Shown here in pieces: positions 28,025-37,094 of a DNA stretch of 64,000 nt. The translations under genes were made by a program, and so were the position numbers. The stretch's first letter is position 1. Each line of letters begins with the position of its first letter. The notes under the pieces were generated by a model, which saw nothing but the letters and a program-made list of their open reading frames with translations, had not been told where the DNA came from and searched no databases. Origin of the DNA: Microbulbifer hainanensis (lineage in GTDB: Bacteria > Pseudomonadota > Gammaproteobacteria > Pseudomonadales > Cellvibrionaceae); assembly GCF_014904735.1 (NCBI RefSeq), contig NZ_JACZCR010000009.1:1-64000 (forward strand). Reading direction: 5' to 3'.

Positions 28025-28052
28025 ATGGCTAGGGGGAATCGGCTGAATTTCG

Positions 28053-28070
28053 TGTGCGAGATATCTCACA
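28053..28070 (-). promoter_or_regulatory. GacA/UvrY-like box upstream of small RNA B2
   Basis: TGTGCGAGATATCTCACA: on the minus strand TGTGAG-N6-CGCACA, close to the enterobacterial UvrY box. A weaker related copy (TTGCGAAATATCCCAC) follows at 28074-28089. Confidence 0.5.
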
Positions 28071-28194
28071 GGGTTGCGAAATATCCCACGTCGTGAGCAC
28101 GACCGGGACGGGAGGCACCGCATGTGGTAAAACTGGCGCCTGTAATTAGGACGCGACCACTATAGCCACTTTTGTTACGGGATCAATCTCCATC

Positions 28195-29712
28195 GTGAAA
28201 AGCCTGTTGAAATACACGCTAATTTTTTTACTTGCCCTCGGTGCGGGTATCACGACAGTCATCATTTTCGCGCCGGGCATCAGCGTGCCCTGGAAACAAT
28301 TGACCGGTGGCGCGAGGACGGACATTGAAACTGTAGACAACCAACTGCACACCGTTCCGGGATATCACGTGCAACTGTTTGCCGACAAGGTACCCAATGC
28401 GCGCTGGCTGGCGGTCACCCGCCACGGCGACCTGATCGTGTCTCAACCCAAGCGCGGCCAGGTAACGCTGCTCAAAGCCGACGAAAATCGCGACGGGCGC
28501 GCCGACGGCCAGCGCGTGCTCATCGATGGCCTGCGCCGCCCGCACGGACTCTTCCTGTACGAGGACTGGCTGTATATCGCCGAGAGTGACGGCGTCGGCC
28601 GCGTGCCTTTCGACCACTCCGACGGCCGACTCGCCGGCAGCTACCAGAAAATTGTCAGCGGCCTCGGCGACGAGGGAAATCACTGGACCAAGACCATCGC
28701 CATGGGCCCCGACGGCTGGGTTTACCTGAGCAGTGGCTCCACCTGCAACGTGTGTATCGAGAAGGATCCGAGGCGCGCCACCATCATGCGTTTCCGCCCC
28801 GACGGCAGCGACCTGCAGATTTACGCTACCGGGCTGCGCAACAGCGTCGGCTTCGACTGGTCGCCCAAGGACGGCAATCTCTACGCCACTGACAACGGCC
28901 GCGACTGGCTCGGTGACGACTTCCCGCCGTGCGAACTCAACCGCATCGAAAAAGGCGGCTTTTACGGATGGCCGTACGCCAATGGCAATCGTGTACCGGA
29001 TCCGGATTTCGGCGTCGACGCGAGTGCGGATATCCGGCAAAAGATCGCCGATTCGATCCCGCCGGTGCACGACTTCCCGGCGCACAATGCACCGCTCGGC
29101 ATCACTTTCCTGCGCAGCCCCGCCCAGCCCGACGCGTACCGCGACGCCGCACTGGTGGCGCTGCACGGCTCCTGGAACCGCACCACCAAGGACGGCTACA
29201 AGGTTGTCTCGCTACATTGGGACGGGCGCGGCAATATCCACCAGAAGGACTTCCTGTGGGGCTTCCTCGGGGCTGACCGCAAAGAGGTATACGGCCGGCC
29301 AGTAGCTATCGCCGAAGACGCCAGTGGCAATATCTATATTTCCGACGACTACGCCGGTGCCATTTACCGGGTCTCCCCCGGCGAGGGCGAATCGACCACG
29401 GCCGCCCCGGATAAACCCCGTATACAGGCTCCGCACAAGCCCCTCGCCATCGACAGTGGCGCTGCCCGGCGCGGCGAGGAACTGTACCAGCGCTACGGCT
29501 GCGCCCGCTGCCACGCCGAACAGGTGAAGCTGCGGGACCTGGCGGACAAATACAGCCTGCAGGGCCTGGCGGACTACTTCGATACACCGACGCCGCCGAT
29601 GCCCAACTACGGCTTCAGCGCAGCGCAGAAGCGCGCCCTGGCGCATTACCTGATGTCCCGTGAGGTCGGCGCCGCGGCGCCGCTGAAAGACGCAGGGCTC
29701 CAACGCAATTGA
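28195..29712 (+). CDS. PQQ-type sugar dehydrogenase with C-terminal cytochrome c domain
   Basis: 505 aa. A membrane or signal segment (about 5-27) is followed by a six-bladed beta-propeller of the soluble glucose/sorbosone dehydrogenase type (about 45-400). Visible landmarks are VTRHGDLIVSQP, RRPHGLFLYEDWLYIAES, YATGLRNSVGFDW, a KGGFYGWPYANG block and ALHGSWNRT. The last 90 residues hold one CxxCH haem site (GCARCHAEQ) and a methionine-containing segment (PPMPNYGFS), so electrons can go straight to the respiratory chain. The start is GTG at 28195 with a poor ribosome site. It is monocistronic, downstream of the small-RNA region; the substrate is not predictable. Confidence 0.88.
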   Translation: MKSLLKYTLIFLLALGAGITTVIIFAPGISVPWKQLTGGARTDIETVDNQLHTVPGYHVQLFADKVPNARWLAVTRHGDLIVSQPKRGQVTLLKADENRDGRADGQRVLIDGLRRPHGLFLYEDWLYIAESDGVGRVPFDHSDGRLAGSYQKIVSGLGDEGNHWTKTIAMGPDGWVYLSSGSTCNVCIEKDPRRATIMRFRPDGSDLQIYATGLRNSVGFDWSPKDGNLYATDNGRDWLGDDFPPCELNRIEKGGFYGWPYANGNRVPDPDFGVDASADIRQKIADSIPPVHDFPAHNAPLGITFLRSPAQPDAYRDAALVALHGSWNRTTKDGYKVVSLHWDGRGNIHQKDFLWGFLGADRKEVYGRPVAIAEDASGNIYISDDYAGAIYRVSPGEGESTTAAPDKPRIQAPHKPLAIDSGAARRGEELYQRYGCARCHAEQVKLRDLADKYSLQGLADYFDTPTPPMPNYGFSAAQKRALAHYLMSREVGAAAPLKDAGLQRN

Positions 29713-29800
29713 CCCCTTACCCGCCAGCGGCTAAGGTTGCCGCGCGCGGCGGCAGTCGACGATCTACAGTGAGCGTCGCGATAAACAGAGGCAGGAACTC

Positions 29801-30055
29801 ATGGCAGCAAAAAAGCAATCGGCAACCTTCGAGCAGGCACTGGAAGAACTGGAGCAACTGGTCGACCGACTGGAGGCCGGTGATCTGCCGCTGGAAGAGG
29901 CTCTGGCCGACTTTGAGCGCGGCGTGAAACTCACTCGCGAATGCCAGCAGAAACTCGCCAGCGCCGAACAGAAGGTCAAGGTATTGATGGAAGAGAGCGG
30001 CCAGGTACGCGAACTGCCCTTCGATAGTGACGACAGCGCGGAAGACGCCGAGTGA
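29801..30055 (+). CDS. xseB: Exodeoxyribonuclease VII small subunit
   Basis: 84 aa, the usual size. The family pattern is clear: TFEQALEELEQLVDRLEAGD, LPLEEALADFERGVKL and a closing CQQKLASAEQKVKVL. It partners with XseA to degrade single-stranded DNA. Its last four bases overlap the GTG of ispA, in the conserved order xseB-ispA-dxs of many gammaproteobacteria. Confidence 0.97.
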   Translation: MAAKKQSATFEQALEELEQLVDRLEAGDLPLEEALADFERGVKLTRECQQKLASAEQKVKVLMEESGQVRELPFDSDDSAEDAE

Positions 30056-30963
30056 CAGACCGCCCCACCATGTCTCCGCAACTGCGGGAATTCCTGCAGC
30101 AGGCCGCCGGCCGCGTGGAAGAAACCCTGAACGCGGCGCTCGCCGAGCGTATCGCCGGCGCCGAGGCCCTGCTCGCCGCCATGCACTACGCCGCCCTCGG
30201 CCCGGGCAAGCGCCTGCGCCCGGCCCTGGTCTATGCCTGTGCGCGTACCCTGCGCGGTGACCGGTTCGACCCGGCGCACTGCGATGCGGCCGCCGCTGCG
30301 CTCGAATGCGTGCACGCCTATTCACTGGTGCATGACGACCTGCCCGCCATGGACGACGACGACCTGCGCCGCGGCCGCCCCACCTGCCATATCAAGTTCG
30401 ACGAGGCCACGGCGATTCTCGCCGGCGATGCGCTGCAGACCCGCGCCTTTGAACTGCTGCTGGACAGCGACGCCGACAGCGCGCTCAAGCTGCAGCTGCT
30501 GGGCGAACTCGCCCACGCCTCCGGTGCCCGCGGGATGGTCGCCGGCCAGGCAATCGACCTGGCCGCGGTGGACCACACGCTGGCCCCGGCACAACTGGAG
30601 CAGATGCACCGCCTCAAGACCGGTGCCCTGATTCGCGCCAGCGCCCGTATGGGTGCACTCCTCGGCGGTGCCGACGACAGCCAGCTTGCCGCGATCAGCC
30701 GCTATGCGGAGGCCATCGGCCTGGCGTTCCAGGTCCAGGATGACATCCTCGATGTCACCGCCGACACCGCCACCCTGGGCAAGACCCAGGGCGCCGACGC
30801 GGCCCGCAACAAGCCGACCTACGTCTCGCTGCTCGGCCTCGACGGCGCGCGCGACAAGCTCGCCGGGCTGCACCGCGAAGCGCTCGATGCACTGGCAGAG
30901 CTCCACGGCGACAGCGACCTGCTGTGCCAGCTGGCGGACTATATTGTCCAGCGCAGCCACTGA
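30052..30963 (+). CDS. ispA: Farnesyl diphosphate synthase (short-chain prenyltransferase)
   Basis: 303 aa. Both aspartate-rich Mg sites are present: DDLPAMDDDDLRRG and DDILDVTAD, with the preceding GKRLRPALVYA block. It condenses IPP with DMAPP and GPP to give farnesyl diphosphate for quinones and undecaprenyl carriers. The GTG start overlaps the xseB stop (GTGA); an ATG six codons later is possible. It lies upstream of dxs, so early and late isoprenoid steps are linked. Confidence 0.96.
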   Translation: MTDRPTMSPQLREFLQQAAGRVEETLNAALAERIAGAEALLAAMHYAALGPGKRLRPALVYACARTLRGDRFDPAHCDAAAAALECVHAYSLVHDDLPAMDDDDLRRGRPTCHIKFDEATAILAGDALQTRAFELLLDSDADSALKLQLLGELAHASGARGMVAGQAIDLAAVDHTLAPAQLEQMHRLKTGALIRASARMGALLGGADDSQLAAISRYAEAIGLAFQVQDDILDVTADTATLGKTQGADAARNKPTYVSLLGLDGARDKLAGLHREALDALAELHGDSDLLCQLADYIVQRSH

Positions 30964-31152
30964 CGGCGGCGAATCGTCGGTAACGGCAGTCAGCCGCGAA
31001 TACATTTGTCCGCCTGGTCACACCCAGCCGGCAGCAACCAGAGGCGGACAGCGGCGCTCACCAGTCGCGCGCTTCTGCCCAACCGGGATGCAATCTGCCC
31101 GTCACAGGCATACAATCCCTTTTCTATCGATCAGTTGCACTTGATACGTTTG

Positions 31153-33069
31153 ATGTTCGACGAAATTCCACGCACACGCCCGCAGACACCGCTGCTGGAC
31201 ACCATCGACGAGCCGGCGCAACTGCGCGCCCTCGATGAACGGCAGCTGCCGGAGCTCGCCAGCCAGCTGCGCGAGTACCTGCTGTACTGCGTCGGCCAGA
31301 CCGGCGGGCACTTTGGCGCCGGCCTGGGTGTCGTGGAGCTGACCATTGCCCTGCACTACATCTATAACACGCCGGAAGACCGGCTGGTGTGGGATGTGGG
31401 GCACCAGACCTATCCGCACAAGATCCTTACCGGACGCCGCGAGCAGATGCTGACGATGCGCCAGCAGGGCGGCCTGTCCGGCTTTCCCAAGCGCAGCGAG
31501 AGCCCCTACGACACCTTCGGCGTCGGGCACTCCAGTACCTCCATCAGCGCGGCGCTGGGCATGGCGCTGGGATCCCCGGACGAGCGCAAGACTGTCGCCG
31601 TGATCGGCGATGGCGCCATGACCGCGGGTATGGCCTTCGAGGCGCTGAACCACGCCGCACACACCGGCAAGGACATGGTCGTCGTCCTCAATGACAACCG
31701 TATGTCGATCTCCAAGAATGTCGGTGGCCTGGCGACCTATTTCGCCAAGATCCTCGCCAGCAAGACCTACCTGAGCATGCGCGAGGGCAGCCGCAAGATC
31801 CTGTCGGCGATCCCCAAGGCCTGGCAGCTGGCGCGGCGCACCGAGGAACACGTCAAGGGCATGATCACCCCCGGCACCCTGTTCGAGGAGCTGGGCTTCA
31901 ATTACGTCGGCCCGCTGGACGGTCACAATGTGCACGACCTGGTGCACACGCTGCGCAACCTGCGCAACCAGCGCGGCCCACAGCTGCTGCACATCGTCAC
32001 CACCAAGGGCAAGGGCTTCGGCCCCGCCGAAGCGGATCCCGTGGGTTACCACGCGTTGAACAAGCTCGAGCCGGAACCCAAGGTGCAGGTCGCAGTGCCC
32101 AGTGAGAAGAAACTGCCCAAATACCAGGATATTTTCGGCCAGTGGCTGTGCGACACCGCCGAGCAGGACGACAAGCTGATCGCCATTACCCCCGCCATGT
32201 GCGAGGGCTCCGGCATGGTGGAATTTGCCGAGCGCTTCCCCGAGCGATTCCACGACGTGGCTATCGCCGAACAGCACGCGGTGACCCTGGCCGCCGGCCT
32301 CGCCTGCGAGGACCAGAAGCCGGTCGTGGCCATCTACTCCACCTTCCTGCAGCGCGGTTACGACCAGCTGGTGCACGACGTGGCCATCCAGGACCTGGAC
32401 GTGACCTTTGCCATCGACCGCGCCGGACTCGTCGGCGAGGACGGCCCTACCCACGCCGGCAGCTTCGACCTGACCTATATGCGCTGCCTGCCGAACATGG
32501 TGATTGCAGCACCGAGCGACGAGAACGAGTGCCGCCAGCTGCTCTATACCGCCTATGAACACAAGGGCCCCGCCGCGGTACGCTACCCGCGCGGCACCGG
32601 CACCGGCGCGAAAATTGAACAAGAAATGAGCGTCCTGCCCCTGGGCAAGGGCCGCCCGATACGCGACGGCGCCGACGTGGCCATCCTGAATTTCGGTACC
32701 CTGCTGGCCCCGGCCCTCGAAGCCGCGGAACAGCTCGGCGCCACGGTGGTGGATATGCGCTGGGTCAAACCTCTGGACGAAGCGCTGATCGATCAGCTCG
32801 CCACCAACCACCGGCTGCTGGTGACCCTCGAGGAAAATACCGTGGCCGGCGGCGCCGGCAGTGCCGTTATGGAATATCTCAACAGCACCGGTACCCTGGT
32901 GCCGCTGTTGCAGCTGGGCCTGCCCGACAAGACCATCGAGCACGGCAAGCACAAAGATCTGCTCGCGGCCATCGGCCTCGACGCCGCCGGTATCGAGGAG
33001 CAGATCCGCAAGCGCCTGCTACTGCTCGACGGCAAGCACTTCAACGGACAGGCTGCCGCCTCCTGCTGA
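31153..33069 (+). CDS. dxs: 1-deoxy-D-xylulose-5-phosphate synthase
   Basis: 638 aa, full family length. The ATG at 31153 is chosen because the upstream in-frame extension is unlike any Dxs; the mature pattern begins [19 protein letters not shown]-binding residues are in [15 protein letters not shown] and LNDNRMSIS, the transketolase pyrimidine domain in [15 protein letters not shown], and the C-terminal domain in [10 protein letters not shown]. It condenses pyruvate with glyceraldehyde 3-phosphate to open the MEP pathway. It follows ispA after 189 bp, so it may have its own promoter. Confidence 0.97.
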   Translation: MFDEIPRTRPQTPLLDTIDEPAQLRALDERQLPELASQLREYLLYCVGQTGGHFGAGLGVVELTIALHYIYNTPEDRLVWDVGHQTYPHKILTGRREQMLTMRQQGGLSGFPKRSESPYDTFGVGHSSTSISAALGMALGSPDERKTVAVIGDGAMTAGMAFEALNHAAHTGKDMVVVLNDNRMSISKNVGGLATYFAKILASKTYLSMREGSRKILSAIPKAWQLARRTEEHVKGMITPGTLFEELGFNYVGPLDGHNVHDLVHTLRNLRNQRGPQLLHIVTTKGKGFGPAEADPVGYHALNKLEPEPKVQVAVPSEKKLPKYQDIFGQWLCDTAEQDDKLIAITPAMCEGSGMVEFAERFPERFHDVAIAEQHAVTLAAGLACEDQKPVVAIYSTFLQRGYDQLVHDVAIQDLDVTFAIDRAGLVGEDGPTHAGSFDLTYMRCLPNMVIAAPSDENECRQLLYTAYEHKGPAAVRYPRGTGTGAKIEQEMSVLPLGKGRPIRDGADVAILNFGTLLAPALEAAEQLGATVVDMRWVKPLDEALIDQLATNHRLLVTLEENTVAGGAGSAVMEYLNSTGTLVPLLQLGLPDKTIEHGKHKDLLAAIGLDAAGIEEQIRKRLLLLDGKHFNGQAAASC

Positions 33070-33274
33070 CCCCGTTCAGCCGGCCGCCCCGGCACACTGT
33101 CCGACCGCGGGTGACCGGCGCAGTTGCGCGGTTGTACCGGTGACTCGCGACGTACCGGCCGAGGGCCGGCAGCGGCATTTCTCCGCGCCGCACTCCCTAT
33201 CCGGGTGGGCGACCTCCCGGAAATACAATAACCCGCGCCAACGCTTGAACCCGACTTCGACCAAGGGGGGACGC

Positions 33275-35146
33275 ATGTCCTTGTTCAATAAATTCCTGCT
33301 GGCCGGCCTCGGCCTGGCAGCCGCCACCGGCGCCTCGGCCATGGATGAAAAAGCCTTCAACCAGGCCATCGATGCCCTGCCCAAGAAAAGCCACGCCAGT
33401 GAGGACCTGAAAGCCCTGCAGGACCTGCGCTACCGCTGGATCATGGAAAGTTTTCCGGAAAGAGCCACTTACGAGGGCTATGCCGGCGTCAACGATCGCT
33501 GGACCGACTATTCGAAGGAAGGCATCAAGCGCCGCCAGGATCAGACCCGCCGACTGCTCGCTGCCAGCCGTCATATCCACGACGCGCAACTGCCGGAATC
33601 CGAGCACCTGGACTACCAGCTGCTGTACCAGGACCTGCTTTCCGACGTTAAGGGCTTCCAGTTCCCCGACCAGCTGTTACCGCTCAACCATATGGACGGC
33701 ATCCAGCGCAATGTACCCTCGGTACTGGAGAGCATGCCGCACCGCACCGTCGCGGACTACGAGATCATCCTGGCGCGCCTGGAAAAGCTGCCGGCACTGG
33801 TGGAACAGACCGAAACGCTGATGCGCAAGGGCCTGAAAAAGAAAATCACCCCGCCGCAGATTACCCTGCGAGAACTGCCGGAGCAGATCCGCGCCCTGAT
33901 CCCCGAAGACCCCAAGCAGAGCCCGCTGCTGAAAGTCTTCCATGAAATGCCCGCTTCCATTGCCCCGGCCCGCCGCCAGCGCCTGCAACAGCGCGCCTAC
34001 GCCGTCTACCACAAGTCCCTGGTACCGGCCTGGCGCGCCATGGCGGAGTTTGTCGAGCGCGATTACATTCCCGGCGCCCGCGTGGATATCGCCTTTACCA
34101 GTATGCCCGACGGCATGCGCTGGTATGCACACAAGGTGCGCGTTGCCACGACGACCTCACTGAGCCCGGAGCAGATCCACGAAATTGGCCTCGCCGAGGT
34201 AAAGCGCATTCGCGCTGAAATGGACAAAGTGATTGCCAGCACCGGTTTCCAGGGAGACTTCAAGGCATTCACCGACTTCCTGCGCACGGATCCGCGCTTT
34301 TATTACACCGACAAGGAAGAGCTACTGCGCGGTTACCGCGATATCGCCAAGCGCATCGACGGCGAACTACCAAGCGAGTTTGGCAAGCTGCCGCGCCTGC
34401 CCTACGGCGTGAAGCCGATCCCCGCCTACTCGGAGAAATCCCAGACCACCGCCTACTACATGCCCGGCTCCAATGAGGCCGGCCGCGCCGGAACCTTCTA
34501 CGCCAATACCTACGATCTCGCCAGCCGCCCGAAATGGGAAATGGAAGCGCTGACGATGCATGAGGCGGTACCCGGTCACCACCTGCAAATCGCCCTGGCC
34601 CAGGAGCAGTCGGACCTGCACCCGTTGCGCCGCATCGGCGGTTACACCGCGTTTGTCGAAGGCTGGGCCCTCTATTCGGAAAGCCTGGGCAAGAACCTGG
34701 GCATGTACCGGGATCCCTACAGCGAATTCGGTGCACTCAGCTACGATATGTGGCGCGCCGTGCGCCTGGTGGTGGATACCGGCATGAACCAGTTGGGCTG
34801 GAGCCGCGAGCAGGCGATCGATTACTTCATGGACAACAGTCCCAAGCCCAAACACGACATCGTCGTCGAGATCGATCGCTACCTGGCCTGGCCGGGCCAG
34901 GCGCTGGCCTACAAACTCGGGCAGCTGAAGATCAAGGAACTGCGCTCGAAAACGGAACAGGCGCTGGGTAGCCGTTTCAACGTGCGCACCTTTCACGACG
35001 AACTGCTGAGTGCCGGTGCACTGCCACTGAACCTGCTGGAAACCCGTATGAACAACTGGATCGCAACGCAGGAAAACGACGCGGCCCAGACCAAACCGCA
35101 ACCCGCACCCGTACCGGCCCCAACGAGCGAAATCACATCGAGCTGA
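33275..35146 (+). CDS. Exported DUF885 family protein (putative zinc peptidase)
   Basis: 623 aa with a signal peptide (MSLFNKFLLAGLGLAAATGASA). DUF885 proteins are distantly related to thermolysin-like peptidases; the signature MHEAVPGHHLQIALA is intact near residue 430, and a Glu/Tyr-containing FVEGWALYSE lies about 30 residues on, consistent with metal ligands. The ATG at 33275 has an excellent AAGGGGGG site; the frame is open much further upstream, overlapping dxs, but that is not translated. The last 25 residues are Pro/Ala/Thr-rich. Role is probably periplasmic peptide hydrolysis; substrate unknown. Confidence 0.9.
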   Translation: MSLFNKFLLAGLGLAAATGASAMDEKAFNQAIDALPKKSHASEDLKALQDLRYRWIMESFPERATYEGYAGVNDRWTDYSKEGIKRRQDQTRRLLAASRHIHDAQLPESEHLDYQLLYQDLLSDVKGFQFPDQLLPLNHMDGIQRNVPSVLESMPHRTVADYEIILARLEKLPALVEQTETLMRKGLKKKITPPQITLRELPEQIRALIPEDPKQSPLLKVFHEMPASIAPARRQRLQQRAYAVYHKSLVPAWRAMAEFVERDYIPGARVDIAFTSMPDGMRWYAHKVRVATTTSLSPEQIHEIGLAEVKRIRAEMDKVIASTGFQGDFKAFTDFLRTDPRFYYTDKEELLRGYRDIAKRIDGELPSEFGKLPRLPYGVKPIPAYSEKSQTTAYYMPGSNEAGRAGTFYANTYDLASRPKWEMEALTMHEAVPGHHLQIALAQEQSDLHPLRRIGGYTAFVEGWALYSESLGKNLGMYRDPYSEFGALSYDMWRAVRLVVDTGMNQLGWSREQAIDYFMDNSPKPKHDIVVEIDRYLAWPGQALAYKLGQLKIKELRSKTEQALGSRFNVRTFHDELLSAGALPLNLLETRMNNWIATQENDAAQTKPQPAPVPAPTSEITSS

Positions 35147-35241
35147 TCGCGGAGTATTGGAAAAGGCTATCCATGCCTTTTCCAAGCGGTCTTGCACAGC
35201 ACCTTCACAACAGATGAAGCAATGGTCCGCTTCACTTGCTG

Positions 35242-35261
35242 CCCGAACATTTCTGTTCGGG
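35242..35261 (-). other. Hairpin just downstream of rsgA
   Basis: CCCGAACA, four-base loop (GAAA on the minus strand), TGTTCGGG: a stable 8-bp stem 12 bases after the rsgA stop. There is no U-run. A second inverted repeat, GGAAAAGGC/GCCTTTTCC, lies at 35158-35182. They may stabilise or weakly terminate the converging transcripts. Confidence 0.5.
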
Positions 35262-35272
35262 TTGGCAGCCAG

Positions 35273-36316
35273 CTAATCCCCTCGCACCTTGCGTTGCCGC
35301 GCGTGTTCCTGCACGCCGCGGTAGAACTGCCCCAGCGCGCGGCTATCGGCGCGACGCTGTGCCAGGGTGCGATTGTTGCGCACGACTTCCCGCGATAGCT
35401 TTTGCCAGTTGAGCAGGCGCCGCTCATCGATTTTGCCGGCGTCGATCGCCGCCCGCACCGCACAGCCGGGTTCGGATGCGTGGCCACAGTCGGCGAAGCG
35501 GCACTGCATTGCCAGATCACCGATTTCATCAAAGGTCTCATCCAGGCCCCGCTCCACCGCAGCCAGGCCCAGTTCGCGCATACCCGGACTATCCAGCAGC
35601 AAAGCGCCACCAGGCAGCGGGTAGAGCGCGCGGTGACGCGTGGTATGGCGACCCTTGTCGTCCGCTGCGCGGATCGCCCCGGTCACAGCCACGTCGGCGC
35701 CGCCGAGCGTATTCAGCAGCGTCGATTTACCCACGCCGGAGGAGCCGAGCAGTGCCAAGGTCTCACCGGCACCGTACCACTGGCGCAAGGGGGCGACGCT
35801 GGCGGGATCCAGCGCGTTGACCAGCACCACCGGCAACTCGCGCAGGGACTGCAATGCATCCAGGTATTCGGCCGGATCCGCACATAGATCCGCCTTGGTC
35901 AGTACCAGGTGCGGGCGGCAACCCGCCTCCTGCACCAGGGCCAGGTAGCGCTCGATACGCGACAGGTTGAAATCCTGGTTGCAGGAAGTGACGATCAACA
36001 CGCTGTCGACGTTGGCCGCAATCAGCTGCAGCCGGCCAGCGCCTGGGGCCATGCGCTGGAAGCGGCTACTGCGCGTCAGGCGCCGCAGCGGTTTGCGACT
36101 TTCCCGCTCCAGCAGTAGCCAGTCCCCCACCGTGGGACGCCGATCCACTTCACTGGCGAGCAGCGCGCCGGACAGCGGCAGGACTTCCTCCCCTCTCTCC
36201 CCGGCAACTTCCAGTTGGCTGCGGTGCACGGCCATGACGCGGACCGGGACACAGTCGGTCAGTTCTTCCAGTGTCAGCTGTTGCTGGAAAAAAGGTTTCC
36301 AGCCCAGCTGCTGCAT
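35273..36316 (-). CDS. rsgA: Ribosome small subunit-dependent GTPase A
   Basis: 347 aa. It is circularly permuted, as expected: an N-terminal OB-fold (about 15-75), G4 TKAD before the P-loop GSSGVGKSTLLN, then DSPGMRELGL (G3), and a C-terminal zinc segment CRFADCGHASEPGCAV. It assists late 30S maturation in the cytoplasm. I prefer the ATG at 36316 (MQQLGWKPFFQQQL), which matches the family start; a TTG 31 codons earlier would add a Gly/Arg-rich tail without a ribosome site. It is convergent with the DUF885 gene. Confidence 0.93.
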   Translation of the reverse strand: MQQLGWKPFFQQQLTLEELTDCVPVRVMAVHRSQLEVAGERGEEVLPLSGALLASEVDRRPTVGDWLLLERESRKPLRRLTRSSRFQRMAPGAGRLQLIAANVDSVLIVTSCNQDFNLSRIERYLALVQEAGCRPHLVLTKADLCADPAEYLDALQSLRELPVVLVNALDPASVAPLRQWYGAGETLALLGSSGVGKSTLLNTLGGADVAVTGAIRAADDKGRHTTRHRALYPLPGGALLLDSPGMRELGLAAVERGLDETFDEIGDLAMQCRFADCGHASEPGCAVRAAIDAGKIDERRLLNWQKLSREVVRNNRTLAQRRADSRALGQFYRGVQEHARQRKVRGD

Positions 36317-37094
36317 TGGCGCCTGCGCGCGATCGGCGGTGCTACCGACAACAGGTACAGTGGTGCCGCGCCCGATGCGGGGCCGGCGTGATACGAGTGA
36401 TTTACTCAAGGTTTTACACCCTCTGGGCGCCTATGGCGCAAAACAACCGCTCCTCTTAGAGCGATCAACAGGGCTTCCGGTAGTGGGGAAACCCGACGGT
36501 TAGGAGAGATCCTGGTTGCCGGGCAAAAAGCGTTTAGCTTTGAGAGGCCCGGCGAAGGCTGACTACAATCATGTGCGTTCCTCCGCTGGTAGTTGGTGAA
36601 TAATTGCCCGAAATTTAGCACTGCCATCAGACCCGCGCAAGCGGCATCCGACAGGAAATGGCAAAGATTTTCACGGCCGCGCCGATGGTATCCGGGCATG
36701 GGATTCGGAGAGTGAATCGAGTGAAACAGGGAAAAGAAAAACCCCAAAAAAGAAAAGCCGGCGTAAGCCGGCCTTCACATCCGATTGCAACCAGTGCATC
36801 ACCTTTCTCGACTCGCAACAATCTGATGTTTCGAGTATAGACCCCCGGGGAATTTCCGCTGGCGCCTAACTCGAGTGAAAGCATCGCTCGAGCAGATTGC
36901 TACGCCGTTACGTTTTTATAAATTTTTTGTGACAGCTGTCACCACCTATTCGGCCCTCCATCACACACGTTCTCCGCCCCCCGGGGTGGGAGGCCGCCAC
37001 ACCATCCCCTGGGTTTCAATAGCATTCGGGGAAAGGTGCAGTACCCCGCGCCACCGCCTGTGAGCGAATAACAATAATCCAGGGGTCACATACC
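36317..37094. other. 778-bp intergenic region between divergent rsgA and pullulanase genes
   Basis: It must hold the promoters of both neighbours; no convincing -35/-10 pair is obvious for either. No protein gene is supported. The middle carries the small-RNA candidate at 36745-36838, described separately. The stretch 36850-37080 is more A/T-rich and ends in a modest AGGGG before the pullulanase ATG. Confidence 0.5.
36745..36838 (-). ncRNA. Candidate small RNA with its own terminator (D)
   Basis: On the minus strand, TATACT (a good -10) at about 36836-36841 is followed by about 80 nt and then a perfect GCCGGC-GTAA-GCCGGC-type hairpin (36757-36772) with a U-rich tail (TTTTCTTTTTT). Between them the arms ACATCAGATTG and CAATCGGATGT pair (11 positions, one mismatch). 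Thus a promoter, a closed stem and a terminator lie in under 100 bases, with no gene to terminate. No known family was recognised and no clear -35 is seen. Confidence 0.45.

Larger units (their letters stand above)
27613..28070. repeat. Tandem direct repeat, 246-bp period
   Basis: The 205-bp segment from TCCGTACC at 27613 is repeated from 27859 with scattered substitutions. Because 246 is a multiple of three, a plus-strand open frame runs through both copies (27571-28032), but it has no good start or ribosome site, and the RNA-level conservation explains the repeat better. Confidence 0.85.

Noticed and set aside
27571-28032. Plus-strand open frame of about 150 codons with two internal repeats
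   Set aside because: Frame results from the 246-bp (in-frame) tandem repeat. No credible start or ribosome site, and the conserved elements are RNA hairpins and GGA motifs on the other strand.
32861-33274. N-terminal extension of the DUF885 gene overlapping dxs
   Set aside because: Signal peptide and strong ribosome site place the true start at 33275; the extension is out-of-frame dxs sequence.
36627-36884. 85-codon minus-strand open frame across the small-RNA candidate
   Set aside because: It reads straight through a strong terminator hairpin and has no ribosome site.
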